NCBI RefSeq assembly: GCF_900112045.1
Contig: NZ_FOJW01000013.1
Span: forward strand, 1 to 64,000
Length of the DNA stretch: 64,000 bases
Direction of reading: 5' to 3'
Origin: Lentibacillus halodurans
GTDB taxonomy: Bacteria > Bacillota > Bacilli > Bacillales > Amphibacillaceae
Of this stretch, positions 53,822 to 63,672 are shown in pieces. Every line of letters starts with the position of its first letter. The first letter of the stretch is position 1. A model generated the notes under the pieces. It was not told where the DNA came from, did no database searches, and worked only from the letters and a program-made list of their open reading frames with translations. The position numbers were made by a program, and so were the translations under genes.

Positions 53822-54558
53822 TTGCGGTTACGTTATTAATATTTTTGACCGGATGTGCGGCCGACGGGGGAACATTCGGCTTATCTGACCATTATTTGAT
53901 TGATCCATTCTCATATTTTATCAAAAATATGGCATCGCTGTTCGGGGACAATTACGGCCTGTCCATCATTGTTATGACATTCATAATACGCATAACGCTC
54001 ATGCCTTTTATGCTCAAACAAATGAAAGGCAGCCGTGACATGCAGGAAAAAATGAAACTACTGAAGCCTGAAATGGACAAGTTAAAGGAAAAGTATAAGA
54101 ACAGTAACAACAAAGATGCCAACATGCAGATGCAGCAGGAAATGATGCAGCTTTATCAGAAACACCAGATCAATCCAATGTCATCGATCGGCTGCTTACC
54201 CATGATCATTCAATTTCCCATCCTGATCGGATTTTATTATGCAATCAGAAGGACACCGGAAATTGCGTCACATTCATTTTTGTGGTTTAACCTTGGGGAT
54301 GCTGATATTTTGATGGCACTGATCGCTATGGCAGTATATTTCATACAATTTAAGGTTTCACAAATAGGCATGGACCCAAATCAGAAAAAACAAATGGCTG
54401 TGATGGGACTCATCTCCCCCATCATGATTGGTGTAGTTTCTTTTGGGGCACCGGCCGCACTCCCGCTATATTGGGCGGCAGGCGGACTGTTTTTAATTGT
54501 TCAGACGATTATTGCAAAAAAACTTTTTAATGCGCATAATGCATTATCTAATTCTTAA
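53776..54558 (+). CDS. yidC: Membrane protein insertase YidC2 (Oxa1 family)
   Basis: 260 residues. Lipoprotein signal (LLIFLTGCAADGG, lipidated Cys), then the Oxa1/YidC core: YGLSIIVMTFIIRITLMPFM with the groove Arg, a charged coiled loop (KMKLLKPEMDKLKEKYKNS), QKHQINPMSSIGCLPMIIQF, and three more helices. Inserts proteins into the membrane alone or with Sec. Translated from GAGGAGG at 53763-53769, which a hairpin masks, implying induction when membrane insertion is limiting. Second-paralog type, judging from the leader. Confidence 0.93.
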   Translation: MEQKSVFTFLGKYSLIAVTLLIFLTGCAADGGTFGLSDHYLIDPFSYFIKNMASLFGDNYGLSIIVMTFIIRITLMPFMLKQMKGSRDMQEKMKLLKPEMDKLKEKYKNSNNKDANMQMQQEMMQLYQKHQINPMSSIGCLPMIIQFPILIGFYYAIRRTPEIASHSFLWFNLGDADILMALIAMAVYFIQFKVSQIGMDPNQKKQMAVMGLISPIMIGVVSFGAPAALPLYWAAGGLFLIVQTIIAKKLFNAHNALSNS

Positions 54559-54636
54559 AAAGGGAACTGCGGGAAGACCATTCAGAAAGATCAGCTATTA
54601 TTTTTCAACGTGAAAATGTTACGGGAGGCCAAAGGC

Positions 54637-55752
54637 ATGACAATACCTGTGAAACAAATAAAACTTAGACGAATAAAAATGATGTTGAACGATCCATTCA
54701 CAACCAGTTTTGGAACGATGCAGGAGAAAGAATTTTTTATCACCGAAGTGCTCGATAACGATGGCAACCACGGGTTTGGTGAATCTGTTGCATTCACAAG
54801 CCCCTGGTATAGTGAGGAAACCGTTGAAACAAACCATCATATCATGAAAGATTTTCTAATACAGCGGCTGCGGAAAAACATTCTCCATCACCCGGATGAT
54901 GTACTGGAAGTTTTCAAGCCAATCAAACGAAATAATATGGCGAAATCTGCATTGGAAGGGGCAATCTGGGATCTTTATGCCAAACAAAATCAGATACCAC
55001 TTGCTGAAGCACTAGGAGGCACGAAAAAAGAAATAGACGTTGGTATCAGCATCGGAATTCAGCCAAGTGTGAATGACCTGCTGCAAACAATCGATCACTA
55101 TGTCAAAGAAGGCTATAAGCGGATCAAGATCAAAATTAAGCCTGGCTGGGACTATGATGTATTAAAAGAAGTCCGGAAGCATTTTCCTGAAACGCCCATT
55201 ATGGCGGACGCCAATTCAGCCTACACGCTAAAGGACATCGATCAGCTGAAAAAATTAGATGAGCTGGATTTAATGATGATTGAACAACCTTTGGCACATA
55301 ATGACATTGTCGACCATGCCAAATTGCAGGCCACTCTCGGGACACCCATCTGCCTTGATGAAAGTATTCATTCATTGGAAGATGTCAGAAAGGCTATTGA
55401 ATTAAAAAGCTGCAGCATCATCAATATAAAAATTGGTCGAGTCGGCGGTCTGTCTGAAGCAAAACGGATACAGGATCTTTGCCAGAAACATGATATCGAT
55501 GTCTGGTGCGGCGGCATGCTCGAAGCTGGTGTCGGCCGGGCACATAACATCGCATTAACGACACTGCCGCAATTCGTACTGCCCGGTGATACAGCCGGAT
55601 CTTCGCGTTACTGGAAAAAAGACATCATCAAACCAGAAGTCACTGTACATGATGGCATGATAGCTGTTCCGGACAAACCGGGTATCGGTTATGAAATTGA
55701 TGATGAGGCTTTGGATGCTTTCACTGTAAAGGAAGAAATTTTTAACTTATGA
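54637..55752 (+). CDS. Enolase-superfamily enzyme: o-succinylbenzoate synthase / N-acylamino acid racemase
   Basis: 371 residues. KxK pair in [11 protein letters not shown], metal ligands in [15 protein letters not shown] and CLDES, second catalytic Lys in [11 protein letters not shown], and C-terminal [14 protein letters not shown]. These are the marks of the MenC/NSAR group, which makes o-succinylbenzoate for menaquinone or racemises N-acyl amino acids. No other men gene is near, so the racemase role stays open. ATG at 54637 after GGGAGG. Confidence 0.85.
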   Translation: MTIPVKQIKLRRIKMMLNDPFTTSFGTMQEKEFFITEVLDNDGNHGFGESVAFTSPWYSEETVETNHHIMKDFLIQRLRKNILHHPDDVLEVFKPIKRNNMAKSALEGAIWDLYAKQNQIPLAEALGGTKKEIDVGISIGIQPSVNDLLQTIDHYVKEGYKRIKIKIKPGWDYDVLKEVRKHFPETPIMADANSAYTLKDIDQLKKLDELDLMMIEQPLAHNDIVDHAKLQATLGTPICLDESIHSLEDVRKAIELKSCSIINIKIGRVGGLSEAKRIQDLCQKHDIDVWCGGMLEAGVGRAHNIALTTLPQFVLPGDTAGSSRYWKKDIIKPEVTVHDGMIAVPDKPGIGYEIDDEALDAFTVKEEIFNL

Positions 55753-55762
55753 GAATCACTAA

Positions 55763-55803
55763 TAAAACGCCCTGCACAATCTACTGTGCAAGGCGTTTTT
55801 TAA
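55763..55803. terminator. Bidirectional terminator
   Basis: Stem AAAACGCC-TGCACA (55764-55778) / TGTGCA-GGCGTTTT (55785-55799), followed by T. Shared by the convergent enolase-family and ppaC genes. Confidence 0.9.
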
Positions 55804-55810
55804 ACATTCA

Positions 55811-56743
55811 TTATTTCGTAAATTCCTCTGTCAGATTTGTAACGATTTGCTTCTTTCGGGAGACAACGCCCTTCAGCAGTGCTCGGTTTTGATTATCCAA
55901 TGTGACATCAAATGCTTTTTCAACATTGCCTTTCGCGTTGCCCAATGCCAGAACATCTGAATCGTTTTCCAAAATATCAGTGGCGACAAATAGGAATAGT
56001 TCCAAACCTTTGTCACTGATAATCTGTTCCATTTCTTTTTCAATTGCATCCTGTGATTCATAAATTTGACTGGTATCAACAGCATTAACCTGTGCGATTT
56101 GGACTTTCGCATCACCCATTGTAAATTCTTTCGCATCCATTGTCACCAGATCAAATGCTGATTTATCACTCAAGTCAGCACCGGCTTTCAGCATTTCAAG
56201 ACCATACGTTTCGAGATCCACCCCAGCAATTTCAGCCAGTTCATATGCAGCCTCCCGGTCCGACTGTGTGCATGTTGGCGACTTTAAAAGCAGTGAATCA
56301 GAGATAATGGCAGACAACAGCAATCCGGCGTTTTCTTTGGAAACAATCACACCGTTTTCTTTATGCATTTTATTCAAAATCGTAGCTGTGCATCCAACAG
56401 GCTCCGCACGAAAATAAAGCGGCTCCTTCGTTTCAAAGTTGGAAACACGGTGATGATCAATAACCTCTGTGATGCGTACGTCAGCAATATTGTCCACGCT
56501 TTGCTGAAATTCATTGTGGTCAACCAAAATAACGTTATCGACATCATCATCCACTTTTTCGATAAATGCCGGTGCTTCCACACCAAAATAATTCAGCGCA
56601 AACTGTGTTTCACCGTTAATTTCCCCTAGTCTGGCCGGATGCGCCTCCACACCCATCTTATTTTTCAAATCAGCATATACCAAAGCAGAACAAATCGTAT
56701 CGGTGTCCGGGCTTTTGTGTCCAAAAATTAAGGTCTTGTCCAT
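55811..56743 (-). CDS. ppaC: Manganese-dependent inorganic pyrophosphatase
   Basis: 310 residues, DHH family class II pyrophosphatase: [47 protein letters not shown], and a C-terminal DHHA2 domain ending [14 protein letters not shown]. Hydrolyses PPi using Mn2+. Size and motifs are those of Bacillus PpaC. ATG with AAAGGAG upstream. Confidence 0.95.
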   Translation of the reverse strand: MDKTLIFGHKSPDTDTICSALVYADLKNKMGVEAHPARLGEINGETQFALNYFGVEAPAFIEKVDDDVDNVILVDHNEFQQSVDNIADVRITEVIDHHRVSNFETKEPLYFRAEPVGCTATILNKMHKENGVIVSKENAGLLLSAIISDSLLLKSPTCTQSDREAAYELAEIAGVDLETYGLEMLKAGADLSDKSAFDLVTMDAKEFTMGDAKVQIAQVNAVDTSQIYESQDAIEKEMEQIISDKGLELFLFVATDILENDSDVLALGNAKGNVEKAFDVTLDNQNRALLKGVVSRKKQIVTNLTEEFTK

Positions 56744-56817
56744 ATATCATTACTCCTTTAGTGCAAATATCTTTTTCTCTATCTATTAGATTATCATAAA
56801 AATATGTCGAGTGAATA

Positions 56818-57375
56818 CTAATTTGTTGTGTTTAATGTTTCTGTTGCATTCCAGATTTTATCATAGGTATTATAGTCATTTAATGCAATATCAAGATCAT
56901 GAAATATTCGATGCAGGGAACGTACCCTACTCGAATCCTCCTCATTCATGACTGCATTTGCCAATTCCTGGATATGTTCCAGGTCTTCCTGCAGGGCCCC
57001 ATCTTCCACATCCGGCAGCTCTTCGTCAAGGATTTCCAGAATAGCATTTGCTTCCTTTCTTTGCTCGTCCCAATCAAGTGATGAAATACCACCATAGCCA
57101 GTCGTCTCATTATAAAAATCATGCGTATCCGAAACAAATTGCCCAATATCCTGATTTTTTTGGCCAACCGTTCCCCGTACTTCCTCTAAATGCTCAACAT
57201 CTTCCTCCGACATATCGTCTGCTTCTGTTGCTTGATCATCACTGTTAAATAACGTCATTGGACCTAGATCAAAGAGATTAAAAAAGAATACAGCGGAAGC
57301 TATTAGCGTTACAGTGATGACACTCGTGAATGTCCATCCGAACCATCCCATTCTGAAACGTTTTCGTTTAGCCAA
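56818..57375 (-). CDS. Single-pass membrane protein with acidic helical extracellular part
   Basis: 185 residues. Basic N-terminus (AKRKRFRMG), one membrane helix (about 15-37), then an acidic linker (SDDQATEADDMSEED) and a helical domain. No family recognised; DUF-type proteins of Bacillaceae with DUF6376-like layout look similar. TTG start at 57375 after TAGGAGTG. Follows the gene at 57477 by 100 bp and may share its transcript. Confidence 0.65.
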   Translation of the reverse strand: MAKRKRFRMGWFGWTFTSVITVTLIASAVFFFNLFDLGPMTLFNSDDQATEADDMSEEDVEHLEEVRGTVGQKNQDIGQFVSDTHDFYNETTGYGGISSLDWDEQRKEANAILEILDEELPDVEDGALQEDLEHIQELANAVMNEEDSSRVRSLHRIFHDLDIALNDYNTYDKIWNATETLNTTN

Positions 57376-57476
57376 AAAGACACTCCTAACATTGAATTGT
57401 TTATAGTATGACACACAGGCTATGCATTTTTTTGCACTGCACTTAATAATGCCAAAAAGCCTTATGATATAAATCG

Positions 57477-57986
57477 TCAATCCCTTTCATTATACCATTG
57501 AATAATGGATTGTTTGATGGCCGCATCGTCTGTTTCCTGTACGCCATATCCGCCAATATAAACAACCCTTACATAATATTCATGTCCACTTTTAAACCTG
57601 ACCAAACAGTAGTCCTCTTGAGGTGATGGGGCAATTTCAACAATCGTTTCTCCCTGATATTCATCATAAATCTTGGCCTTTTCATCTTCACCTAAAGTCC
57701 ATGATACTTGCGGCTCTTCCATTTTCCGGGAATACTTCGGCGTATCCTTTTTCTTTGAAGACCCTATTTTTTGATTAATTAGATGCAGCAGTCTAATATT
57801 TTCAGCAAATCCGATGAACAGCATCCCCATGACAAAACCACCGACCGTCCAAACAAAAAAGATTGACCATCCTGCTCCTCCATAATACACATTCGACGTC
57901 GTGATAATCAGACCAATGATCAGCCCAGCCGCCATTTGGGCTACCCCAATAATAAATAATATTTTGGCAATCATATTTTCATTCAT
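57477..57986 (-). CDS. Two-helix membrane protein of unknown function
   Basis: 169 residues. Two membrane helices (about 7-30 and 38-62), a short charged linker (SSKKKDTPKYSRK), then a soluble beta-rich domain (EIAPSPQEDYCLVRFKSGHEYYVRVVYIGGYG). No family recognised. ATG after AAGGGGGTAA. Upstream lies the orphan CTAYAGCG array. Confidence 0.65.
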   Translation of the reverse strand: MNENMIAKILFIIGVAQMAAGLIIGLIITTSNVYYGGAGWSIFFVWTVGGFVMGMLFIGFAENIRLLHLINQKIGSSKKKDTPKYSRKMEEPQVSWTLGEDEKAKIYDEYQGETIVEIAPSPQEDYCLVRFKSGHEYYVRVVYIGGYGVQETDDAAIKQSIIQWYNERD

Positions 57987-58056
57987 TTCTAGTTACCCCC
58001 TTGTTTTACACCTGAAGCGACACTGTAGGTTATGTTGCGGTTGAGTCATTGCTGAT

Positions 58057-58105
58057 CTACAGCAATTTTTCTCTAATCTATAGCGCTTCGCTGCAATCTG
58101 CAGCA
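58057..58105. repeat. Orphan three-unit CTAYAGCG array
   Basis: Octamers CTACAGCA (58057), CTATAGCG (58078) and CTGCAGCA (58098), spaced 21 and 20 bp. The order and spacers match units 4-6 of the two NERD-flanking arrays. The hairpin of unit five is kept with a different loop (AGCG-CTT-CGCT here, AGCGC-C-GCGCT there). No NERD gene is adjacent. Confidence 0.75.
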
Positions 58106-58144
58106 AATGGAAATGTCTCCTTCTTTATCAAGTCTGTTATGTAA

Positions 58145-58676
58145 AAATTTAACCATAGGATTAACTGCCCGTAAATGTCCGATTCTGTTCAACTATCATT
58201 CAGCGGAAAGTACACCCGCTGAATGAAGTTTCACTTTATCCCGCATGTAACGGGCAGTAAATCCCCATTTATAAACTGATTTAATATTCAAAATTCAACC
58301 GTAGCATTAACTGCCCGTAAATGTCCGATTCTGTTCAACTATCATTCAGCGGAAAATACACCCGCTGAATGAAGTTTCACTTTATCCCGCATGTAACGGG
58401 CAGTAAATCCCCATTTATAAACTGATTTAATATTCAAAATTTAACCGTAGCATTAACTGCCCGTAAATGTCCGATTCTGTTCAACTATCATTCAGCGGAA
58501 AATACACCCGCTGAATGAAGTTTCACTTTATCCCGCATGTAACGGGCAGTTAATCCCCATTTATAAACTGATTTAATATTCAAAATTCAACCGTAGGATT
58601 AACTGCCCGTAAATGTCCGATTCTGTTCAACTATCATTCAACGAAAAGTACACCCGCTGAATGAAGTTTCACTTTA
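58145..58676. repeat. 146-bp tandem repeat, about 3.6 copies
   Basis: The mark TTAACTGCCCGT starts at 58161, 58307, 58453 and 58599, exactly 146 bp apart. Each unit has an outer inverted pair ACTGCCCGT / ACGGGCAGT about 85 bp apart and an inner hairpin TCATTCAGCGG / CCGCTGAATGA. Copies differ by only a few bases; the last is truncated and its inner hairpin is damaged (ATTCAACG). No coding potential. Neither a CRISPR nor a known element. Confidence 0.92.
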
Positions 58677-58730
58677 TTTTTTGCTGATTTTTTCTTATAG
58701 TTGATGCAGAGAATGAGAAAGGATTTTTTT

Positions 58731-59846
58731 ATGAACAGATTTATTATCATTGGTGCTGGGATACTGGGTGCTTCTACTGCATACAAACTTGCCCAATCGG
58801 GGGCAAAAGTTGTCATCATTGACAGACATGATACTGGGCAGGCCACCGATGCTGCGGCCGGGATTATTTGTCCGTGGCTCTCCCAGCGTAGGAATAAAGC
58901 ATGGTACAAGCTGGCAAAAGGCGGCGCACGCATTTACCAAGATTTAATCCGGGACCTTGCTGAAGATGGTGAGACGACAACAGGCTATGCGCAAACCGGG
59001 GCGATCAGCATTCATACCAATGAGAAAAAACTCACTGAAATGAAGGAACGTGCGCTGAAACGTCGTGATGATGCACCGGAAATGGGTGACATCACGCTTC
59101 TTGATAAAGAACAAACAAAAGAAATGTTTCCACACCTTGCTGAAGACTATGCATCTGTCCATGTCAGTGGCGCTGCCCGCATTAATGGACGTGCGCTACG
59201 GGATGCCCTTATACATGGTGCCAAAAAACATGGTGCAAAAATCCATTATGGCAATGCCGAGCTGATCCAAAAGAGATCCCGTATAACAGGCGTTACCGTG
59301 AATGGCCAAACGGTCGAAGCTGATCAGGTCATTGCTGCATGCGGTTCCTGGATGCATGAACTGCTCAAGCCTCTGGATATCTATTTTAAGGGTACATCCC
59401 AGAAAGCGCAAATTTTGCATCTGCAGTCACCTGAAACCGACACTTCCGATTGGCCCGTTGTCATGCCACCCAATGATCAATTCATGTTAACCTGGGACGA
59501 CCGGATTATTATTGGTGCCACCCATGAAGATGATGTTGGCTTTGACAGCCGCGTAACGGCCGGTGGACTTCGCGAAATTTTATCCAAAGCCTTGGAGGTG
59601 GCTCCAGGCTTGGCGGATAACACTGTGCTGGAGGCACGCGTTGGTTTTCGTCCCCACACTCCGGGATACTTACCGATTATTGGCCCACTTCCCGGCTTTG
59701 ACGGGCTTCTAGTTGGTAATGGACTTGGTTCCTCAGGTCTTACAACAGGACCATTTGTCGGAACCCAGCTGGCCAATCTGGCACTTGGAAAAGAATTAGA
59801 GATTGATTTGGCTGATTATGATGTCGCCGGTGCTTTAGGCAGCTGA
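58731..59846 (+). CDS. DadA/glycine-oxidase-type FAD oxidoreductase
   Basis: 371 residues. FAD-binding GAGILGASTAYKLAQSG at the N-terminus, DRHDTGQATDAAAGIICPW, AARINGRALRDAL, ACGSWMHELL, and C-terminal RVGFRPHTPGYLPIIGPLPG..GLLVGNGLGSSGLTTGP. Oxidises an amine such as glycine, sarcosine or a D-amino acid. ATG at 58731 after AAAGGA. Its upstream region is the 146-bp tandem repeat. Confidence 0.85.
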   Translation: MNRFIIIGAGILGASTAYKLAQSGAKVVIIDRHDTGQATDAAAGIICPWLSQRRNKAWYKLAKGGARIYQDLIRDLAEDGETTTGYAQTGAISIHTNEKKLTEMKERALKRRDDAPEMGDITLLDKEQTKEMFPHLAEDYASVHVSGAARINGRALRDALIHGAKKHGAKIHYGNAELIQKRSRITGVTVNGQTVEADQVIAACGSWMHELLKPLDIYFKGTSQKAQILHLQSPETDTSDWPVVMPPNDQFMLTWDDRIIIGATHEDDVGFDSRVTAGGLREILSKALEVAPGLADNTVLEARVGFRPHTPGYLPIIGPLPGFDGLLVGNGLGSSGLTTGPFVGTQLANLALGKELEIDLADYDVAGALGS

Positions 59847-59925
59847 TGGCATTTATCACCATCATTTACAGCTAGGAACGGTTTTTCTAATCTTATAGCA
59901 GGGATAATACGAGGGGGGCATCTCT

Positions 59926-60075
59926 ATGGGGAAAAAAGCCGTTTTGCTCATTGTCGTTTTAACACTGGCTGTATTACTTGCCGGCTGGCTCTTTTTACAA
60001 CATGTCATGATTGATTATGATGTAGACCGGGATATATCGCAGCCGGTTCAATCTGAAATCAATAAGAGAACATAA
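59926..60075 (+). CDS. Small single-pass membrane protein
   Basis: 49 residues, MGKKAVLLIVVLTLAVLLAG then WLFLQHVMIDYDVDRDISQ: a basic start, one membrane helix and an acidic outside tail. Strong GAGGGGGGC RBS and a terminator-like hairpin after it support reality. No family recognised. Confidence 0.6.
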   Translation: MGKKAVLLIVVLTLAVLLAGWLFLQHVMIDYDVDRDISQPVQSEINKRT

Positions 60076-60091
60076 CTAGTCATATAGGCCA

Positions 60092-60130
60092 CGAAGAGAA
60101 TCGCACACGGCAGGTGCTCTTCTTTTTTAC
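60092..60130 (+). terminator. Terminator after the 49-residue gene
   Basis: GAAGAG...CTCTTC stem (with inner GCAC/GGTGC pairing) followed by TTTTTT. Confidence 0.6.
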
Positions 60131-60179
60131 CGTACTTGATGCATGTTCGTTCCCCGGTGCCCAGTGTACTTCCACCACA

Positions 60180-61127
60180 TTACTCCCAGCTTTTCTTGTT
60201 GTTATCCTCAATGATTCCTAATACAACATCAGAGACTTCAGGGGAACGCAGCAGTTTATCGGTTAATTCAAATTTTACATCATCCGCCTCAGCCAGCGAT
60301 AAACCTTTTGTCAATTCCACAGTGCCTTCCACATGATACGTACGCCCTTCCTGAAGGACGCGCATTTTATAAATATCGACTACCTGCTCTTCTTCCAGCA
60401 ATTGCCCGGATATCTTTTTTTCCACTTCTGCCGGCGCTGAAACTCCAATTAACCCAACCATATTATCATAACCGACCCGAAAAGCTACAAACAGCATCAG
60501 AACGCCAATCAGCATCGTAAAAATACCGTCCGCCCGCAGCATTCCAAAAATCTGTGCCAGTAATACGCCAATCAACGCAAATATCGCACCGGATGTAGCA
60601 ACCAGATCCTCATAAAACACAAGTCTTGTAGCAGGTGACGCCTTTGGAGCGCTTTTAAACGCCTGCACTAACAACCACCCATCGCGATCCTCTTTCGTTT
60701 CTTTGGTAATTTCCTTCATCGCTTTCACTAAAACAAAACCATCTACCAGAAGAGAGGCTGCAAGCACACCTATGTTCAGCCAAATATTACCGGATTCAGA
60801 AGGTTGCTGAAACAGATGCCATCCTTCTTTAATCGTTTCATATGCCATTACTGTAACAACAACGACAGCAACCATACAAAATATGTTAATAACTCTTCCA
60901 AAACCGGTTGGGAAACGTTCTGATGGCGGCGCTTGAGCCAGTATGCTGCCCAAAAAAACAAACCCTTGGTTAACGGCGTCTGCCAGTGAATGCATCGTTG
61001 TTGCAAACATAGAACCGCTCCCGCTGAAAAAAGCAGCAGCTCCTTTGATCCCAGCCAGAAACGTATTGCCAAGGGCAGCAACACCAGAAGACGTATTCCC
61101 TTTTTTAACACGTTCTACAAACCCCAT
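60180..61127 (-). CDS. Cation diffusion facilitator (CDF) metal exporter
   Basis: 315 residues. Helix 2 metal site as MFATTMHSLADAVNQGF (H-x3-D), second site in LVFYEDLVATSGAI (Glu-Asp form), and a C-terminal cytoplasmic domain (KISGQLLEEEQVVDIYKMRV). CDF proteins expel Zn, Mn, Fe or Co in exchange for protons. Start MGFVER at 61127 after AGGAGG; the ATG just upstream leaves too short a gap. Confidence 0.88.
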   Translation of the reverse strand: MGFVERVKKGNTSSGVAALGNTFLAGIKGAAAFFSGSGSMFATTMHSLADAVNQGFVFLGSILAQAPPSERFPTGFGRVINIFCMVAVVVVTVMAYETIKEGWHLFQQPSESGNIWLNIGVLAASLLVDGFVLVKAMKEITKETKEDRDGWLLVQAFKSAPKASPATRLVFYEDLVATSGAIFALIGVLLAQIFGMLRADGIFTMLIGVLMLFVAFRVGYDNMVGLIGVSAPAEVEKKISGQLLEEEQVVDIYKMRVLQEGRTYHVEGTVELTKGLSLAEADDVKFELTDKLLRSPEVSDVVLGIIEDNNKKSWE

Positions 61128-61219
61128 CATAAGTCCTCCTGAAACCAATAAAGCTACTAAATAGGATTCTTTAGTGAAGGGATTCTATACATTAAAAAAG
61201 GTTCATTTCCAGGGTTACC

Positions 61220-62902
61220 TTACATACTCTTTTGCAAAAAATCATAAACCCGATAATTATTTTTTCCTGATTTTTTGGCCTTATAAAGCTGTTTATCAGC
61301 ATGCTTCAGCAAAGTATTGGCTGATTCGGGTGAGTATGGTGACGAAATGATAATACCTAAACTGGTGGTTGTATAGAATTCGTTATTTTCAACATGCCAC
61401 ATTTCATTGATCACCCGAAGAATCCGGCCGGCCACGTTTGTTACATCCTGCTGAGATTTTGCATTCGGCAGCATCAGAATGAATTCATCACCGCCAAGCC
61501 GGGCTAATAAATCGCTTTCACAAATAACACTGCTGATTCGGCGGCCATATTCCTGAATAACTTTATCCCCAATATCGTGACCCATTCGATCATTAATGGT
61601 TTTAAATTGATCCAAATCCATCATGATGATCGCTAAACGTCGTTTCGTCCCCTTTATGGTTTCCAGTTGTGAGACCAGCTGTTCCATAAAGTAACGGCGG
61701 TTTGGCAATCCCGTCAACGGATCGTGATAGGCCATATGCTGAAGCTGCTGTTCATAATCTTTGCGGAGCGTTATATTTCGGGAAACCACCACCATATGGG
61801 TAAACTGTTCCTCTTCATTATAAACCGGCGTACCACGAAGCTCTGACCATATGTAATCTCCAGTACCGTTTTTTTGCCTGAATTGTTCCTTCCATGTCGT
61901 ATGGGTAACGATCGAATGTGTAAACGAATTCTGCAAGTGGTCCACGTCATCCGTGTGGACATTATGCAAAAAGTGCTGGCCAATATATTCATCTGTTTCA
62001 TGATCAAGAACCTCTTTATAAGACGGTGAAACATAAACGATATACCCATACTTGTTGATCATTGTGATTAAATCATTTGAATTATCCGCGATGATTCGAA
62101 AATGATCTTCACTTTCTCTGTATTTTTTGCCCAGTAAAATTTGATCATTAATATCTTTAAAAATACCATAAATCCCGACAATTGCTCCCTCAATAACAAT
62201 CGGTGTGAATTTCACTATGACTTCAACCACTCCGGATGACTTGTGCAGCACACGCAGCTGTCGCATTTGCGGTTTGCCTGATCGGACATTTTTAAATATC
62301 TCGTTGGCAATTTCAATATCATCGGTATAAATCAGATCAGTAAACAGACTATTGCGGATCTCCCTTGTCTGATATCCGAAAACAGACGCTGCGGCATTGT
62401 TTCCATTGAGTATATTGCCGCTTAAATCCAATGATAAAATAGCATCCAGATTATAATCATAAAGTGACCGGTATTTTTGTTTATTCCGATCCAATTCATT
62501 TTTCGATTTCTGTATTCCGTATTCAGTCAGTTTACGCTGAGTAATATCTTTCACAAGTGCAACAATATGGATACATTGCCCGTTATCGTAAAGCGGGGTT
62601 AATGTTGTTTCCGAATATTTAATACCATCCGGCGACTCATAACTATCTTCATATGTCATGACTTCTTGTAAATCGAGTACTTTCTTGTATTTTTGTGTTA
62701 AAAATTCCGCTGTCTGTTTTGGATACACGCCATGAAACGTCTTGCCGATTACTACTTCCGTGAGCATTGTGCGTTCTTTTGCCGCATCGTTTAAAAATTC
62801 ATAATAAAAGTTTTGATCCCCATCCACTCTTATGATAAATACCATTTCCCTTATTCCATTTGTGAGCACATTATGAAAAAATCGTGACGCAGCAGCATTC
62901 AT
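61220..62902 (-). CDS. Soluble PAS-PAS-PAS diguanylate cyclase
   Basis: 560 residues, no membrane helix. Three PAS domains (about 10-125, 140-255, 270-380), the second with NILNGNNAAASVFGYQTREI and the third with YVSPSYKEVLDHETDEYIGQ, then GGDEF at 390-555: DPLTGLPNRRYFMEQL, IMMDLDQFKTIND, LARLGGDEFILML. The I-site RxxD is CESD, so product inhibition is probably lost. Makes cyclic di-GMP in response to a cytoplasmic signal. ATG after AAGGAGGG. Confidence 0.92.
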   Translation of the reverse strand: MNAAASRFFHNVLTNGIREMVFIIRVDGDQNFYYEFLNDAAKERTMLTEVVIGKTFHGVYPKQTAEFLTQKYKKVLDLQEVMTYEDSYESPDGIKYSETTLTPLYDNGQCIHIVALVKDITQRKLTEYGIQKSKNELDRNKQKYRSLYDYNLDAILSLDLSGNILNGNNAAASVFGYQTREIRNSLFTDLIYTDDIEIANEIFKNVRSGKPQMRQLRVLHKSSGVVEVIVKFTPIVIEGAIVGIYGIFKDINDQILLGKKYRESEDHFRIIADNSNDLITMINKYGYIVYVSPSYKEVLDHETDEYIGQHFLHNVHTDDVDHLQNSFTHSIVTHTTWKEQFRQKNGTGDYIWSELRGTPVYNEEEQFTHMVVVSRNITLRKDYEQQLQHMAYHDPLTGLPNRRYFMEQLVSQLETIKGTKRRLAIIMMDLDQFKTINDRMGHDIGDKVIQEYGRRISSVICESDLLARLGGDEFILMLPNAKSQQDVTNVAGRILRVINEMWHVENNEFYTTTSLGIIISSPYSPESANTLLKHADKQLYKAKKSGKNNYRVYDFLQKSM

Positions 62903-63027
62903 CTTCGTCCCTCCTTTCTTGCTATATATTTTATGAAATGGATATATTAGTTCCTATTATATACTCTTTTCACAATTTTTCTAGTACTTTCAACCTAATT
63001 TTTTGTATTTTACGGTTATTTCCGAAT

Positions 63028-63066
63028 AAAAAAACTGAGTCTCGCTTTGAAGACTCAGTTTTTGAT
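63028..63066. terminator. Bidirectional terminator
   Basis: 12-bp stem AAAACTGAGTCT (63031-63042) / AGACTCAGTTTT (63051-63062), T and A runs on both sides; serves the GtrA gene. Confidence 0.9.
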
Positions 63067-63078
63067 GATCGTCTTGTT

Positions 63079-63531
63079 TTATTTAATAAATCGTTTTCCG
63101 TAATCTTTAAAAACAAAATATTTCACCATAAAAAAGCTGGCTAGGAATGATAGAAGCATGGCCAATCCTTTCGCTATATTATAACGCATCCAATTTGGAA
63201 CAGCTATATAATCCAGCCATTCATTAACACCCAGAAAAACAAGATTGCTGACTCCCAGGCTGATAAGCCCCTGAGCGATAAACAGAATGCGCTGGCGGTT
63301 GCTTCCCTGCGCTGACCGTTTAAATGTAATGCTTGCATTCCAGTAATAGCTATTGGCCACTGCCAATGTATACGCGATTGTGTTGTATAATAAAAGCAAA
63401 ATCCGATCATCTGTATGGAATAAAATTAATAACAGATTTAACGTCCCAATATCAATTCCTGCATTCGCAAAACCAATCACGCCAAACTGCAGAAATTGTA
63501 ATGGGCCACGTTTAGGTTTACGCTGTGCCAT
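63079..63531 (-). CDS. GtrA-family membrane protein
   Basis: 150 residues, four membrane helices: FLQFGVIGFANAGIDIGTLN, LLYNTIAYTLAVANSYYWNA, ISLGVSNLVFLGVNEWLD, AMLLSFLASFFMVKYFVFK, the standard GtrA pattern. GtrA-like proteins move lipid-linked sugars across the membrane for wall or O-antigen decoration. The neighbouring glycosyltransferase fits. ATG after GAGGAG. Confidence 0.9.
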   Translation of the reverse strand: MAQRKPKRGPLQFLQFGVIGFANAGIDIGTLNLLLILFHTDDRILLLLYNTIAYTLAVANSYYWNASITFKRSAQGSNRQRILFIAQGLISLGVSNLVFLGVNEWLDYIAVPNWMRYNIAKGLAMLLSFLASFFMVKYFVFKDYGKRFIK

Positions 63532-63672
63532 GGAACTCCTCGTTTCAGAGGTCTGATGCTAGATGCCGGAATAAGGGAAATCGATGAGACAGCAGATTCC
63601 ATGATCCAAACCTTCCCTGATTCAGATGTTTAAACAAAAGGAAAGCTGACTGCATATATCAACTATTTCCTC

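Noticed and set aside
58145..58676. 146-bp repeats as a CRISPR or as rRNA/tRNA genes
   Set aside because: Period is too long, units are almost identical and contain nested hairpins; no tRNA or rRNA sequence features.
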